Below are positions 62,996 to 64,000 of a stretch of 64,000 nt of DNA, in pieces. The notes beneath the pieces were generated by a model, which saw only the letters and a program-made list of their open reading frames with translations, was not told the origin of the DNA and did no database searches. This stretch comes from Sphaerimonospora thailandensis (GTDB taxonomy: Bacteria; Actinomycetota; Actinomycetes; Streptosporangiales; Streptosporangiaceae), in assembly GCF_016863115.1 (NCBI RefSeq), contig NZ_BOOG01000013.1:1-64000 (forward strand), read 5' to 3'. Position 1 is the first letter of the stretch; every line of letters begins with the position of its first letter. Position numbers and translations under genes: made by a program.

Positions 62996-64000
62996 ATGGG
63001 TAAGCCGGGTCGGCCTCCGACTGAGGAAGACTGGGAGCAGTACGCTCTCGAGTGGCTGGCCGAGTGGGACTGGTTGCCGGTCAAGGGCACTGAGATAGCG
63101 CCTGGCGCCGATCCGGCGCAGCGGCCGTCCTGGGACGAACTGATCATTGGGCCGCGACTCCGGCAGGCGATCGAGCGGATCAACCCGGCCCTCCCGAGCG
63201 TGGCCGTGGATGACGTGATCGCCCAGATGTTGCGCCGGGAGTCGCAGCGTGCGTTCAGCGCGAACCGTCTCATGCATGAGCGGTTGACCCGCGGTGTCAC
63301 CGTTTCCTACCGGGATGCGCATGGCCGGGAGCAGAACCGGACCGCATGGCTGCTGGATTTCGAAAATCCAAGCGCCAACGAGTTTCTCGCGGTCAACCAG
63401 GTCATCATCAAGCACGGCCGGCATCATCGCCGGTTCGACATCGTCTGCTATGTGAACGGGCTGCCGCTGGCGGTCTTCGAACTGAAGAAGGCCGATGATC
63501 CGTACGGCACGACGGAGTCCGCATACCGCCAACTCCAGACATACGTCAGAGAGTTCGGCCCGGTCGGCTTCGCCCTGCCCGCCATTGTGATCGCGAGTGA
63601 CGGGATCACGGCCAGATACGGCACGCCGTTCACTCCCTGGGAGCACATGGCACCGTGGAACACCGACGAAGAGGGGCAGCGCGTCCAGATCGCGCATGGG
63701 GCTGCGCTGGAAGTGCTGATTGCTGGGCTTTTCGATCCCCCTCGATTCATTGACATCATCGCCAACTTCATTTCCTTCTCCAGGAAGAACGGAGGAATCA
63801 AGCGCGTCGCCAAGGCCCACCAGTTCCATGCGGTCAATCTGGCAGTGAGTAGAACACTTCTCGCTGCGGCAAGGGACGGCAGGGCGGGGGTCGTCTGGCA
63901 TACGCAGGGCTCGGGCAAGAGCCTGGAAATGGAATTTTACGCAGCGAAGATTCTCCAACAGCCCGCACTTGGGAACCCCACGATCGTGGTGCTCACTGAC
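62996..64000 (+). CDS. hsdR: Type I restriction enzyme HsdR, N-terminal part (cut by window end)
   Basis: At least 335 residues are in frame from ATG 62996 to the window edge with no stop. The PD-(D/E)xK-like nuclease site is FDIVCYVNGLPLAVFELKKA. The translocase begins with Walker A VVWHTQGSGKSLEM and TIVVLTD. HsdR cuts unmodified DNA after ATP-driven translocation and completes the hsdM-hsdS-hsdR set. AGGAG lies ~10 nt upstream. The remaining ~650 residues lie outside the window, so intactness cannot be judged. Confidence 0.95.
   Translation, partial: MGKPGRPPTEEDWEQYALEWLAEWDWLPVKGTEIAPGADPAQRPSWDELIIGPRLRQAIERINPALPSVAVDDVIAQMLRRESQRAFSANRLMHERLTRGVTVSYRDAHGREQNRTAWLLDFENPSANEFLAVNQVIIKHGRHHRRFDIVCYVNGLPLAVFELKKADDPYGTTESAYRQLQTYVREFGPVGFALPAIVIASDGITARYGTPFTPWEHMAPWNTDEEGQRVQIAHGAALEVLIAGLFDPPRFIDIIANFISFSRKNGGIKRVAKAHQFHAVNLAVSRTLLAAARDGRAGVVWHTQGSGKSLEMEFYAAKILQQPALGNPTIVVLTD

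Overview
The window is high-GC actinomycete chromosome. Many GTG starts, meso-DAP-type Mur ligase chemistry, mycothiol metabolism (Mca), PIN-PhoH, DUF4307/DUF4245/DUF1707 proteins and GTP-dependent PEPCK all point to Actinomycetia. Family composition fits Streptosporangiales (Nonomuraea/Streptosporangium-like); that placement is inference. The backbone follows, in the same broad order, what I remember of Mycobacterium tuberculosis Rv1080c to Rv1112: greA, DUF4307, mca, a small membrane protein, a DUF255 protein, a cis-prenyl transferase, phoH2, fum, glpX, DUF4245, xseB/xseA, lytB2/ispH and ychF. Lineage-specific genes are inserted between these markers.

Region 1 (1-18 kb). A DUF255 thioredoxin-like protein is followed by a small toxin-antitoxin-like pair flanked by 24-nt direct repeats. 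Next come a 401-aa protein of unknown function, a GNAT acetyltransferase, a 55-aa membrane protein, mca, a DUF4307 protein, greA, an NlpC/P60 hydrolase, a solute-binding protein, pckG with three operator-like sites upstream, a cis-prenyl transferase, PIN-PhoH, and a response regulator/histidine kinase/lipoprotein operon. A perfect CRP-type palindrome lies between that operon and a divergent lytic-transglycosylase-like gene.

Region 2 (18-38 kb). A family 2 glycosyltransferase and class II fumarase (fumC) are followed by a minus-strand accessory block: flavoprotein, XRE-TPR regulator, two small proteins, a MurE-type ligase and a stand-alone or truncated phosphohistidine swivel domain. Then come two Ser/Thr protein kinases, a second (class I, Fe-S) fumarase, an EamA transporter divergent from a MocR regulator, an MFS transporter, a DUF1707 protein, glpX and a TetR regulator. 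fumC, class I fumarase, pckG and glpX give the window a TCA/gluconeogenesis content.

Region 3 (38-48 kb). DUF4245, xseB, asnB (lying on the opposite strand between xseB and xseA), xseA, a lipid-droplet-associated-like protein, ispH, DUF6542, rmuC and ychF.

Region 4 (48-57 kb). An IclR regulator is divergent from a sugar ABC importer that has no ATPase gene. A decayed gene sits behind a double CCTAATTAGG operator. A TetR/quinone-oxidoreductase pair shares a clear operator. A uridine kinase pseudogene has lost its P-loop. A second XRE-TPR module with a small GWKVW protein is related to the one at 25 kb.

Region 5 (57-64 kb). This is a defence island. An Abi-family HEPN ribonuclease gene is preceded by a 518-bp non-coding stretch with two 49-nt hairpin repeats and several stem-loops. 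It is followed by an HTH-adenine-methylase-TRD fusion and a type I restriction-modification set (hsdM, hsdS, and hsdR cut off by the window end). The Abi gene with its structured upstream RNA candidate is the most interesting item here, because AbiF-type HEPN toxins have been reported to be controlled by non-coding RNA.
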